Source: Micromonospora luteifusca (lineage in GTDB: Bacteria > Actinomycetota > Actinomycetes > Mycobacteriales > Micromonosporaceae). From it: DNA of 64,000 nucleotides. Positions 1 to 11,678 of this stretch are shown here, one piece after another. The position numbers and the translations under genes were made by a program. Every line of letters starts with the position of its first letter. Within the stretch, counting starts at the first letter, position 1. Under the pieces are notes generated by a model. The model was not told the DNA's origin and did no database searches. It saw only the letters and a program-made list of their open reading frames with translations. The stretch spans positions 2,346,001 through 2,410,000 of the forward strand of contig NZ_JAFBBP010000001.1 of assembly GCF_016907275.1 (NCBI RefSeq), in the 5' to 3' direction.

Positions 1-663
1 GTCGCCACCGATGCCCACGATCACGCCGGCTGCACCGGTACGCATCAGGTGCAGAGCGGTCTTGTAGTCCGTGCAACCGCCGACGATCACCGGCAGGTCG
101 AGGTCGGCGATGAACTCCTTGAGGTTCAACGGCTCGTCGGTGGTCGACACGTGCTCGGCCGAGACGATGGTGCCCTGGATGACCAGGATGTCCACCCCGG
201 CGTCCAGGATCACCGGCGCCAGCGCGAGGGTGTGCTGCGGAGAGACCCGCACCGCCACCGTCCCGCCACCGGCGCGCAGCTCGCGGACCCGCTCGGCGAT
301 GAGGTCCGGGCGGATCGGCTCCGCGTACACCTCCTGGAGCCGCTTGGTGGCGCGGGCGTCCTCACCGAGGCCAGCCAGTTCGTCCAGCACCTTGGTCGGG
401 TTCTCGTAGCGGGTCCAGAGCCCCTCGACGTTGAGCACGCCGAGACCGCCGAGCTGACCGAGCCGCACCGCCGACGAAGGGCTCATGGTGGCGTCGGAGG
501 GGTGGCCGACGCACGGGATGCCGAACGGGTACGCGTCGAGCTGCCACGAGGTCGAGACGTCATCGACGTCCCGGGTACGGCGGCTCGGCACGATGGCGAT
601 GTCGTCCAGGTGGTAGCCGCGCTGCGCGGTCTTGCCCAGCCCGATCTCGACCACGTCACGCAT
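1..663 (-). CDS. guaB3: GuaB3-type IMP dehydrogenase family protein (3' end cut by window)
   Basis: This is the 5' part (221 codons) of a gene that runs off the left edge. The protein begins MRDVVEIGLGKTAQRGYHLD and continues as a TIM-barrel of the IMPDH/GMPR family without CBS domains, ending at the edge in the phosphate-binding stretch VIVGIGGD. In actinobacteria GuaB3 follows guaB and is an IMP dehydrogenase/GMP reductase-like enzyme of guanine nucleotide metabolism. The ATG is preceded by CTGGAG, and the gene lies 30 nt downstream of guaB on the same strand, so the two are probably one operon. The exact reaction of GuaB3 is less certain than that of GuaB. Confidence 0.9.
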   Translation of the reverse strand, partial: MRDVVEIGLGKTAQRGYHLDDIAIVPSRRTRDVDDVSTSWQLDAYPFGIPCVGHPSDATMSPSSAVRLGQLGGLGVLNVEGLWTRYENPTKVLDELAGLGEDARATKRLQEVYAEPIRPDLIAERVRELRAGGGTVAVRVSPQHTLALAPVILDAGVDILVIQGTIVSAEHVSTTDEPLNLKEFIADLDLPVIVGGCTDYKTALHLMRTGAAGVIVGIGGD

Positions 664-693
664 GGGGGACTCCAGGTGGTTGGGGGTGGTGGG

Positions 694-2286
<1,593 letters not shown>

Positions 2287-2428
2287 TCAGCGAGGTGGCG
2301 CGGGTGGGCACCGGAGCGCGCCACGGTACCGGCGCGTCGCTTCATCGTACCCAGTGAGCTGGGCGACTCGTCCGTGGCGGGCCGGCCCGGCGCGAGCCCG
2401 GGGGCGGACGTCCCCGCCGCGTTGGGTC

Positions 2429-2434
2429 TACGGT
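2429..2434 (+). promoter_or_regulatory. Putative -10 element of a leaderless transcript (DUF5319 gene)
   Basis: TACGGT fits the actinobacterial TAnnnT -10 pattern and lies 6 nt before the GTG start at 2441, so transcription would begin at or next to the start codon. No Shine-Dalgarno sequence precedes the GTG. No clear -35 is seen. Confidence 0.5.
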
Positions 2435-2440
2435 GAGGGG

Positions 2441-2860
2441 GTGCACGACGAGCCCATCGACCCGTTCAACGGCGACCCGGCCGATCCGACAGCGGGTCTG
2501 GAGGACCCGGGCGACGACGCGACGCCGGATCCACTGACCGACGTCGAGCGGCAGGATGTGTTGGAAGACCTCGCCGACCTGGAGATCTACCAGGCCCTGC
2601 TGGCCCCGATCGGGGTCCGTGGCCTGGTGATCGAATGCGAGGACTGCCGGGAGCCGCACTACTTCGACTGGGACCTGCTCCGGGGCAACCTGCGGCACCT
2701 GCTCAACTCGGGTCGCCCCCGGGTGCACGAGCCCGCGTACGACCCCGACCCGGACCACTACGTGACCTGGGACTACGCCCGCGGGTACGCGGACGGGGTG
2801 CACGACACCCTGACCGAGGGCACCGAGGACGAGCCGGACACCCCGACCGTCACCGAGTGA
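2441..2860 (+). CDS. DUF5319 family protein
   Basis: A 139-residue, very acidic protein. The C-terminal half has a conserved IECEDCREPHYFDWDLLR stretch with two cysteines spaced CxxC, followed by a YDPDPDHYVTWDYARGYADG motif. This is the pattern of the actinobacterial DUF5319 family, whose M. tuberculosis member (Rv3412) sits in the same place beside guaB. The function is unknown. The GTG start was chosen because the family begins close to here and because a TAnnnT -10 lies 6 nt upstream, which suggests a leaderless mRNA. Confidence 0.85.
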   Translation: MHDEPIDPFNGDPADPTAGLEDPGDDATPDPLTDVERQDVLEDLADLEIYQALLAPIGVRGLVIECEDCREPHYFDWDLLRGNLRHLLNSGRPRVHEPAYDPDPDHYVTWDYARGYADGVHDTLTEGTEDEPDTPTVTE

Positions 2861-2872
2861 CGGTGGCGTGCC

Positions 2873-3691
2873 TCAGGCGACCAGGCCAGCCCGGAAACCG
2901 GCTGCCACCGCGTGCGCCCGATCCCGGGCACCAAGCTTGCGGAACAACCGGCGGGCGTGCGTCTTGACGGTGTCCTCCGAGACGAACAGCTCCCGACCGA
3001 TCTCCGCGTTGCTCTTGCCCTCGGCCATGCCCAGCAGCACCTGAAGCTCACGCTCGGTGAGGCCGATCGACGCGCGGGCGGACCGGGCGTTCGGGGTGGG
3101 CCGGGTCGAGTCGCTCTGATCGGTCGCCGACTCGCCCGTCGCAGGTTCAGGCTCGTCGTCACCCCGCTGCACCGGCACCGACGGCACACCCGCCTGCCCC
3201 TCGCCGGGCGCGGCGCCCCAGCCGGGCTCACCGGAGCCACGCGGCGACGGCCCGGAGCGACCCGAGCCACCCACCGCCGCGGTGTCCCGGGCCGGATCGG
3301 TGATCCGCTGCCGGGAGGCCCGGCCGGGCGCGGTGAGCAGCAGCAGAGCCTTGGCCACCGCACTGGTCAGGTCGTGGTCGACATTCTGGATGAGACCCCG
3401 GGCGCCGGCGCTGATGGTGGCCGCCGCGGCCTCGGACTCTTCGGTGCCGAGCAGCACCACCGCGGCCTGCGGCGCGCGGGCCAGCACCCGACGGACGAAG
3501 CCGGCGCTGTCCGGCCGGGTGAGGGCCGTGTCGGCCAGCACCACGTCGGCAGGTCGCTCAGCCAACCGCAGCATCACCTCAGGATCGGAGACGGCGGTAC
3601 GGACGATCGCGGACAACCCCAGCCGCGCGGCAGCAGAAGTAAGGTGCTGGGCCGCGAGTGGTGTCCGAACGCACACAAGAACGGTACGCAC
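2873..3691 (-). CDS. LuxR/NarL-type response regulator with atypical receiver
   Basis: This 272-residue transcription factor has an N-terminal receiver-like domain (about 1-120), a long Pro/Gly/acidic linker (about 125-205) and a C-terminal LuxR/NarL helix-turn-helix (LTERELQVLLGMAEGKSNAE, then VSEDTVKTHARRLFRKLG). The aspartate in VVLADTAL (Asp54) is at the usual phosphorylation position. The paired acidic residues normally found after beta-1 are absent: the segment reads VLVCVRT. It may therefore not be controlled by ordinary phosphorylation, as in the Streptomyces regulators BldM and WhiI. The GTG start follows a GGAGAGGAG ribosome site. It is divergent from whiD, so a shared developmental role is plausible but inferred. 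Confidence 0.88.
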   Translation of the reverse strand: MRTVLVCVRTPLAAQHLTSAAARLGLSAIVRTAVSDPEVMLRLAERPADVVLADTALTRPDSAGFVRRVLARAPQAAVVLLGTEESEAAAATISAGARGLIQNVDHDLTSAVAKALLLLTAPGRASRQRITDPARDTAAVGGSGRSGPSPRGSGEPGWGAAPGEGQAGVPSVPVQRGDDEPEPATGESATDQSDSTRPTPNARSARASIGLTERELQVLLGMAEGKSNAEIGRELFVSEDTVKTHARRLFRKLGARDRAHAVAAGFRAGLVA

Positions 3692-3947
3692 TGTGGTCTC
3701 CTCTCCGCCAACGAGCAGACCATGACGGGGTCGGCTGGGGAGCGGGTTCCCGGCAATCGTTCGAACTTTTCCGACAAATAGGGCGGAAGCCGCAATTTCC
3801 AGGACGTTTTCGATCACAGAAGTGTGAGGAGACGACGGTCCGGGTACCGGGAGAGCCAGGCCGGGAACGGTGCGCCTGCGCGGCCCGCCGCCCGGACGCC
3901 GGCCACAAAAAGGATTCTCGCGGAGCCGCGCGGGAGGAGGGGTGCTG

Positions 3948-4331
3948 ATGTCGAACGTACGTAGACTGCCCGGACCCATCGTCGATCTCTGGGACTGGCA
4001 GCGGCTCGGTGCCTGCCGAGGGCGGGACAGCGCCCAGTTCTTCCACCCCGACGGTGAGCGAGGCTCATCCCGACTGCGTCGCGAGTCCGCCGCCAAGTCG
4101 GTCTGCCGCACCTGCCCGGTGCGGGCCGAGTGCGCCGCGCACGCGCTGTCCGTCCGCGAGCCGTACGGCGTGTGGGGTGGCTTCAGCGAGTCCGAGCGAC
4201 TGCGGCTGCTCGCCGTCGGCTGGGAGGACCTCGCTGACCGCCGGCACGCCCGGGTCGACGTCGCACGGCTGGAGGCCCGCCTGGGCCGCCCACACAAGTC
4301 GACTGTCCCGGCCCAGCGCAACGTCGCCTGA
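3948..4331 (+). CDS. whiD: WhiB-family iron-sulfur transcription factor, WhiD/WhiB3 type
   Basis: A 127-residue Wbl protein. Four cysteines (Cys23, Cys53, Cys56, Cys62; the last three as CxxCx5C) would bind a [4Fe-4S] cluster, and the GVWGG turn near 74-78 is followed by a basic, Arg-rich tail that contacts DNA. The segments LPGP, WDWQ, FFHPDGERG and HALxxxEPYGVWGG match WhiB3 of mycobacteria and WhiD of Streptomyces more closely than WhiB1 or WhiB2. The location next to the groES-groEL region agrees with whiB3 (Rv3416). WhiD is needed for spore maturation in Streptomyces. The ATG is preceded by GGAGGAGG. Confidence 0.93.
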   Translation: MSNVRRLPGPIVDLWDWQRLGACRGRDSAQFFHPDGERGSSRLRRESAAKSVCRTCPVRAECAAHALSVREPYGVWGGFSESERLRLLAVGWEDLADRRHARVDVARLEARLGRPHKSTVPAQRNVA

Positions 4332-4356
4332 GCAGCCCCCTCCGCGACACCGTCAC

Positions 4357-4391
4357 TCGACGCCGCGCCCCGTTACCGGGCGCGGCGTCGA
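4357..4391 (+). terminator. Hairpin terminator after whiD
   Basis: A perfect 14-bp GC-rich stem (4357-4370 with 4378-4391) and a 7-nt loop lies 25 nt after the whiD stop. There is no T tract, as is common for actinomycete terminators. Confidence 0.75.
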
Positions 4392-4448
4392 CGGGCGCCG
4401 GGAGCTTGCCGCGAGAGAGGGCATCGGCCCGCGTGGTGTGATGGACGG

Positions 4449-5348
4449 GTGGAAATACGGGAAATGCGGGCATTCGTTGCGGTCGCTGAGGAGGGGAGCC
4501 TGTCTGCGGCCGCGCGCAGACTGCACGTGAGCCAGCCCGCCCTGTCGCAGAGCATGAACACCCTGGAGCGACAGCTCGGCGTGCAGCTGCTAATTCGTGG
4601 CAGCACCGGAGTGCAGGCCACCGAGGCGGGCACCACGTTGCTCGACGAGGCTCGCGCGGTGCTCGCCCGACACGACCAGGCGGTCACCGCCGTCGCCCGG
4701 CACACCTCCGTTGGCGACAGCGTGCTCAGGCTCGGAATTCCGCTGGAACTCCCCACCGACCTGCTCTCCCGGCCGCTGACCGACCTCGCCGCGGCGTACC
4801 CGGGCATCAAGGTGCAGGCCCGCCACATGTCCACCGCCGCCCAGGTCGCCGCACTGCGGGCCGGTGACATCGATGTCGGACTGGTCCGGGAACGCCCGAT
4901 CGGGCCGGACCTGGATGCCGTGCTGGTCGTGGAGGAACGACTGGGTGTGCTCCTGTCCAGCGAACAGGCCGCGAAGATCACCGGGCCGGACGGGATCCGG
5001 CTCGATGCGCTGGCCGGGCTGAGCTGGGTGGGCTTCCCCCGCTCCGGGAGCCCCGCCTGGTACGACGAACTCACCGCGATCCTGCGAAGCCACGGGCTGG
5101 ATCTCGGCCCGGCCGCGCCGGAAGGACAGGAACTCATCCCCGCGGTGAAGCTCGCCGCGGTGACCGCCGGCGCGGCCTTCGCTCTGGCGCCCCCCAACTG
5201 GTCCCCACCGATACCCGACCTGGTCACGTGGTCACCGCTGGTCGGGCATCCCCTGGTCCGGCGTACCTGGGCGGCCTGGCCGGCCGACTCCCACCGGCGC
5301 GACCTCGGCCGTTTCGTCGCCGCACTGGAACTGCGGGGCCCGGAGTAA
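4449..5348 (+). CDS. LysR-family transcriptional regulator
   Basis: The 299-residue protein begins with a winged helix-turn-helix typical of LysR (EIREMRAFVAVAEEGSLSAA, then VSQPALSQSMNTLERQLG), followed by a substrate-binding-like effector domain from about residue 90. It starts with GTG; an ATG 8 nt upstream is out of frame. The regulator is transcribed in the same direction as the dehydrogenase that follows, rather than divergently. A palindromic T-N11-A site lies between the two genes. The effector is not deducible. Confidence 0.93.
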   Translation: MEIREMRAFVAVAEEGSLSAAARRLHVSQPALSQSMNTLERQLGVQLLIRGSTGVQATEAGTTLLDEARAVLARHDQAVTAVARHTSVGDSVLRLGIPLELPTDLLSRPLTDLAAAYPGIKVQARHMSTAAQVAALRAGDIDVGLVRERPIGPDLDAVLVVEERLGVLLSSEQAAKITGPDGIRLDALAGLSWVGFPRSGSPAWYDELTAILRSHGLDLGPAAPEGQELIPAVKLAAVTAGAAFALAPPNWSPPIPDLVTWSPLVGHPLVRRTWAAWPADSHRRDLGRFVAALELRGPE

Positions 5349-5373
5349 CTCCGGCAGCCGCACGAACCGGTGC

Positions 5374-5388
5374 TTATGGTGGCTATAA
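5374..5388. promoter_or_regulatory. Candidate LysR-binding site
   Basis: TTAT-N7-ATAA is an AT-rich inverted repeat standing out in a GC-rich region and fits the T-N11-A core of LysR operators. It lies 26 nt after the LysR gene and about 110 nt before the dehydrogenase start. Confidence 0.5.
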
Positions 5389-5498
5389 CCAGCGCTCAGA
5401 GGGCGATGGGAAACGCTGAGCCCGTGGACGACTTGCACCCACTGGTCGGGACAGCCCCGACGGAAGCCGCCGCCTGGCGAAACTGAATGTGGGTGGAA

Positions 5499-6248
5499 AT
5501 GACGATGACAGACCTTCGAGGAAAGTCGGCGCTGGTAACCGGTGGCAACAGCGGTATCGGCCGGGCGACTGCGCTGGCGTTGGCCACGCTCGGTGCCCAT
5601 GTGGTGATCTCCGGGCGGGACGAGACCCGGGGTGGCGACGTGGTCCGGGAAATCCGTGCGGCGGGCGGACAGGCGGACTTCCTGGTCGCCGATCTGCGTG
5701 ACGAGGCCTCGGCCCGGTCCCTGGCCGCACAGACCAGGCAACTCGTCGGGCAGGTGGACGTACTGGTCAACAACGCCGGTATCTACCCGTTCGGCCCCAC
5801 CGAGCAGACCACCGAGCAGGACTTCGACTCGGTGTTCGCGCTGAACGTGAAGGCCCCGTACTTCCTGGTCGCCGAACTCGCGCCGGAGATGGCGAAGCGC
5901 GGCCATGGCACGATCATCAACCTGACGACCATGGTCGCCGAGTTCGGTCAGGCGGGGATGAGCCTCTACGGGTCGAGCAAGGCCGCGCTGGTCCTGCTCA
6001 CGAAGTCCTGGGCCGCCGAGTACGGGCCTCAGGGCGTTCGGGTGAACGCGGTAAGCCCCGGCCCGACCCGCACCGAGGGCACCGCCGGCATGGGCGAGAA
6101 CCTCGACCAGCTGGCCGCCATGGCGCCGGCCGGCCGGCCCGGTTCGGCCGAGGAGATCGCCGAGGCGGTCGCCTTCCTGGCAACCGAGCGGTCGAGCTTC
6201 GTGCACGGCGCGGTGCTGCCCGTCGATGGTGGACGAATCGCCGTCTGA
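5499..6248 (+). CDS. Short-chain dehydrogenase/reductase (SDR)
   Basis: A classical SDR of about 249 residues. It has the NAD(P)-binding TGGNSGIG motif near the N terminus, the NNAG motif and a YxxSK active site (YGSSK). The catalytic serine position reads INLTTM, with threonine in place of the usual serine. The C terminus PGPTRTEG...PVDGG is typical. Several starts are possible (5487, 5499, 5505). I took 5499; GGTGGA just upstream could serve 5499 or 5505. It is probably controlled by the LysR gene upstream. The substrate is unknown. Confidence 0.9.
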   Translation: MTMTDLRGKSALVTGGNSGIGRATALALATLGAHVVISGRDETRGGDVVREIRAAGGQADFLVADLRDEASARSLAAQTRQLVGQVDVLVNNAGIYPFGPTEQTTEQDFDSVFALNVKAPYFLVAELAPEMAKRGHGTIINLTTMVAEFGQAGMSLYGSSKAALVLLTKSWAAEYGPQGVRVNAVSPGPTRTEGTAGMGENLDQLAAMAPAGRPGSAEEIAEAVAFLATERSSFVHGAVLPVDGGRIAV

Positions 6249-6267
6249 GGTGCGGCACCACCCCGCA

Positions 6268-6301
6268 GCCCGCCCCACGCTGCCTCAGCCGTGGGGCGGG
6301 C
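6268..6301. terminator. Bidirectional hairpin terminator
   Basis: A 12-bp perfect stem (6268-6279 with 6290-6301) and 10-nt loop lies between the convergent dehydrogenase and LtrA genes. Confidence 0.7.
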
Positions 6302-6366
6302 CGCGGTCGGCCGAGTCGGGCCACCTGTGCGTGACCGACGGCCGCGGCACCACGGCGGAAGGGCCG

Positions 6367-7536
6367 TCAACGGGACCGGCCCGAAGCGGCACGTTGTTCG
6401 ACGACCGCCAGCACCACCCACGCCGCAGCCACGAGCCACACCGCCGCAAGCGGCGGCAGTCCCCCCAGCGCGACCACCAGCGCGACGAGTCCCACCCCGG
6501 CCTGAGCCAGCGCGACCCAGCGGCTGACCGGCAGGCTGATTCCCCGGTAGATGATGACGCAACCGACGATCATCACCAGCTGACTGCCGCCCAGCAGTCG
6601 CCCGGCCACATCATGTCCGGGACCTCGGTTGGCCGCCTCCTCCGCCGCCAACTCGACGGCGACACCAGCGGTGACGATCGCGGCGTAGACCAACAGGTGC
6701 CCGTAGGCGTAGAGGTAGCTCCGGACCACCGCCTGCCGCCCGCCGCGCAGGGCCCTGTTTCCCGCTTCGCTGTCGAACGTGGCGACGAAGTACACCCACC
6801 AGACCCCGCTGGCGATGACGAACCCGCCGATCCCGATCGCCACCGAGACACCGTGCCAACCCGTGGCGTCGATCCCGTTCGCGACCGACAGGACCGCCTC
6901 TCCGAGCACGACGATGGTGAAGAGACCGAACCGCTCGGGCATGTGGGACGTCTGGGTCGGCGCCCGGCGTACCAGGGCGTAGGCCAGTGGTCCGGCGATC
7001 GTGGCGTTGACGACGAGTGCGGCGCTCCAGACCCCGTACCGCGTCGGTGGGGACACCAGGAGCGAACCACACCAGAGCCCGGCGGCGAGCAGGAAGCCGG
7101 TGGCGTTCCACCAGCAGAATTCCCGTGCCTCGACATCGAGCCAGCCCACGAACGCATACATCACGGTGAGCAGCGCCAGCAGCAGGCCGTAGATCACCGC
7201 GAAGCGGCTGGCGTCGGCAGCGGCGCCACCGGGGAGGGAAGCCGCCAACGCCAGCACCCCCAGCATCGCGGTCAGCTGCGCCAGGCGGCTCGGTGGGCGG
7301 TCATCGTCGAAGAGGTCAGCGAAATAGGAGAAGCTGAACCAGAGCCACCAGATCACGCTGATCAGGCCGGCGAAAACCAGCACTCCGCGGGCCGACGGAT
7401 CCTCCACCAGCCGCTGACCGAGCCGGAGCACCGCGACCACGAACACCAGGTCGAAGAAGAGCTCCAGCCAGCTGGCCCGGCGCGCCACGCCGTAGCCATG
7501 GATCAGGGAGCGCCTGCCGGGACGCCGGGCCTCCAC
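6367..7536 (-). CDS. Low temperature requirement A (LtrA) family membrane protein
   Basis: A 389-residue polytopic membrane protein with about ten hydrophobic segments. The N terminus carries the family signature ELFFDLVFVVAV after a short basic leader, and the middle has an ERFGLFTIVVLGEAVL segment, also characteristic of LtrA (PF06772). LtrA was named for growth at low temperature in Listeria; its biochemical role is not known. It has no obvious operon partner: the molybdoenzyme gene upstream on the same strand ends 57 nt before it. Confidence 0.9.
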   Translation of the reverse strand: MEARRPGRRSLIHGYGVARRASWLELFFDLVFVVAVLRLGQRLVEDPSARGVLVFAGLISVIWWLWFSFSYFADLFDDDRPPSRLAQLTAMLGVLALAASLPGGAAADASRFAVIYGLLLALLTVMYAFVGWLDVEAREFCWWNATGFLLAAGLWCGSLLVSPPTRYGVWSAALVVNATIAGPLAYALVRRAPTQTSHMPERFGLFTIVVLGEAVLSVANGIDATGWHGVSVAIGIGGFVIASGVWWVYFVATFDSEAGNRALRGGRQAVVRSYLYAYGHLLVYAAIVTAGVAVELAAEEAANRGPGHDVAGRLLGGSQLVMIVGCVIIYRGISLPVSRWVALAQAGVGLVALVVALGGLPPLAAVWLVAAAWVVLAVVEQRAASGRSR

Positions 7537-7593
7537 GGGCTGAGGTTAGCGAGGATCGGGCACCGATTGGCCTCGGTTGGCCAGTATCGGGAC

Positions 7594-9267
7594 TCAGCGG
7601 ACGGTGACGGTGACCGAGTGCCAGCCAGTGGCGCCGTCCGGGACCACGCCCTGCGTACGCTCGGTCTGGGTCTCGCCGGTTGCGTCCGTCGCCCGGACCT
7701 GGAGCCGGTGCTCGCCCGGCGTGGCGTCCCAGCGCCAGGACCACTGGACCCAGGTGTCCACCGACACGGTCGGTGCCAGCTCTGCCTGCTGCCACTCTCC
7801 GCCGTCGACGCGTACCTCGACTTGGCGGATGCCCCGGTGTTGCGCCCAGGCCACCCCAGCGACGGTCACCGGCCCGGTGGTCAGGCGGTTGCGCCGCCGG
7901 GGCGTGTCGATCCGCGACTGAGTCTTGATCGGCCCTTGGGCGGACCAGCCACGCGGCACCCAGTACGCGTCGAAGTCGGCGAACCGGGTCAGCTCCAGCT
8001 CGGTCACCCACTTGCAGGCTGACACGTACCCGTAGAGGCCGGGCACCACCATCCGGACCGGGAAGCCGTGCTCGACCGGCAGCGGCTCGCCGTTCATGCC
8101 GACCGCCAACAGCGCGTCCCGCCCGTCGCGCAGCGCGGCGGTGGGGGTGCCGCAGGTCCAGCCGTCGACCGACCGGCCGACGACCTGGTCGGCGTCCGCG
8201 TCCGGCTCGACTTCGTCCAGCAATTCGCGAAGGGGTACGCCGAGCCAGCGGGCGTTGCCGATCAGGTCCCCGCCCACCTCGTTGGAGACGCAGGCCAGCG
8301 TCACGTACCGCTCGACGAGCGGCCGGGCCAGCAGGTCCGCGTAGCTGTAGGTGCGCTCGGTGCCGACCCGTCCGTGGATTCGCAGCCGCCAGGTGTCCGG
8401 GTCCACCTGGGGCACCACGAGCGCGGTGTCGATCCGGTAGAACCCGAAGTTCGAACTGACGTAGGGCGCTACCTGTGCCAGCGAGAGGTCCGCGCCGGCC
8501 GGCACGGCCGGCGCGGGGGAGGCCGGCGCGGGCAACCGGATCGCGTCCCGGGCGGCGGACACTCCGCGTCGGCCGGCGAGCCAACGTCCACCGAGACCGC
8601 CGACCAGGGCCGTGCCGAGCAGCACCCCACTGCCGGTGAGGAACCGTCGCCTCGACTCCGGGTCGACGACCGGCGACAGCGCGCTCGACCCGGCCACCAC
8701 CGCAGGCTCAGCCGAGGGCTCGGCCGAGGGCCCAGACGGAGGCCCAACCGTGGGCCCACCTGGAGGCCCAGAGGACGGGTCGGCTGGCGACGCCTGTGCG
8801 ATCGGGGTGGGTGGTGACCAGGGCCAGGGGTCCAGCTCGAACGGGCCTTCGATGAACAGCCAGAGCACCAGGGCGCCCAGGCCGGCACCGACCAGTGACG
8901 GCAGGGCGTCGGCGGCATCCGCACCGGGGCGGGTCAGCGCGGCGGCCACACCGATGGCACCGAACGCGCCGATGCCGGCCAGGCCGAGCGCGACCCGGCG
9001 GACCGCCAGTACACCGAACAGCGCGGCGAACCCTCCGAGCAACAGGCCCGTGAGGACCAGCAGTGCGATCTTGTCGGCGGTGCCGAAGACGTCGATGGCG
9101 AACTGCTTCAGCGACTCGGGGACGGCGTCGACGACCACCCCGCCGACCGCGACCAGGGGCGCCGACCGGGGACCCGTCAACACTGCCACCGGTTCGGCGA
9201 TCCCGATCGCGACAGCGGCGGCGGTCACTCCGGCCAGCGCGGCGTACCGCCGCGACGTGGTGCTCAT
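7594..9267 (-). CDS. Sulfite oxidase-like molybdopterin oxidoreductase with N-terminal membrane region
   Basis: About 557 residues. The N-terminal 150 residues hold four or so transmembrane helices. A Pro/Ser/Gly linker follows, then a second hydrophobic segment that begins RRRFLTGSGVLLG and resembles a Tat-like anchor. The C-terminal half is the sulfite oxidase/YedY-type molybdopterin domain with the cofactor-ligating cysteine in TLACVSNEVGG, followed by an Ig-like Mo-co dimerisation domain. The catalytic domain is expected outside the membrane. The substrate is unknown. An alternative ATG lies 7 codons upstream (9288) behind GGGTGAG. Confidence 0.88.
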   Translation of the reverse strand: MSTTSRRYAALAGVTAAAVAIGIAEPVAVLTGPRSAPLVAVGGVVVDAVPESLKQFAIDVFGTADKIALLVLTGLLLGGFAALFGVLAVRRVALGLAGIGAFGAIGVAAALTRPGADAADALPSLVGAGLGALVLWLFIEGPFELDPWPWSPPTPIAQASPADPSSGPPGGPTVGPPSGPSAEPSAEPAVVAGSSALSPVVDPESRRRFLTGSGVLLGTALVGGLGGRWLAGRRGVSAARDAIRLPAPASPAPAVPAGADLSLAQVAPYVSSNFGFYRIDTALVVPQVDPDTWRLRIHGRVGTERTYSYADLLARPLVERYVTLACVSNEVGGDLIGNARWLGVPLRELLDEVEPDADADQVVGRSVDGWTCGTPTAALRDGRDALLAVGMNGEPLPVEHGFPVRMVVPGLYGYVSACKWVTELELTRFADFDAYWVPRGWSAQGPIKTQSRIDTPRRRNRLTTGPVTVAGVAWAQHRGIRQVEVRVDGGEWQQAELAPTVSVDTWVQWSWRWDATPGEHRLQVRATDATGETQTERTQGVVPDGATGWHSVTVTVR

Positions 9268-9340
9268 CGGCCCAGTGTGCGCGATCATCTCACCCGGTCG
9301 CCAACAACGTCAGCGTCCGGTAATGATCCGCGAAGACGAA

Positions 9341-9374
9341 CCGGGGCGCACCGTCGTACGACGGTGCGCCCCGG
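9341..9374 (-). terminator. Perfect 34-nt palindrome, groEL terminator
   Basis: Positions 9341-9374 are a perfect palindrome with 17-nt half-sites, about 20 nt after the groEL stop. As RNA it forms a very stable hairpin and would end groESL transcription before the molybdoenzyme gene. Confidence 0.85.
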
Positions 9375-9393
9375 ACGGGTGTCGCTTACCGGG

Positions 9394-11419
<2,026 letters not shown>

Positions 11420-11554
11420 ACCCTCCTGGGGTACTGGTTTCGTTGCTGGCCGGCGGGGCCGACCAGCGTCAATCTGCCTCATGCCACCGGGCGGGGCCGT
11501 CGTCGCGGGTGCCGGTCCGCCTGGCGTGCGCACCCGGGTCGCGAGACCCGGAAG

Positions 11555-11581
11555 CTGGCACCCTCAGGGTGAGAGTGCTAA
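11555..11581 (-). promoter_or_regulatory. CIRCE operator (promoter-proximal copy)
   Basis: Read on the minus strand it is TTAGCACTC-N9-GGGTGCCAG, an imperfect copy of the HrcA-binding inverted repeat TTAGCACTC-N9-GAGTGCTAA. It covers the expected transcription start of groES. Confidence 0.85.
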
Positions 11582-11585
11582 TCGC

Positions 11586-11614
11586 AGGTTATTCCGTGGC
11601 TAGCACTCCGTCAA
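11586..11614 (-). promoter_or_regulatory. groES-groEL promoter
   Basis: On the minus strand a TTGACG -35 (11609-11614) and a TAACCT -10 (11586-11591) are separated by 17 nt. The -35 lies inside the spacer of the distal CIRCE, and the predicted start lies in the proximal one. Confidence 0.8.
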
Positions 11615-11626
11615 GGAGAGTGCCAG
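11600..11626 (-). promoter_or_regulatory. CIRCE operator (promoter-distal copy)
   Basis: On the minus strand it reads CTGGCACTC-N9-GAGTGCTAG, nearly perfect CIRCE. It overlaps the -35 region of the groES promoter, so HrcA bound here would block RNA polymerase. Confidence 0.9.
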
Positions 11627-11678
11627 CGCGTCGCGCCCCGCCAGCCAGGATTTTCGAGTCGACCAGGACAATGACCGG

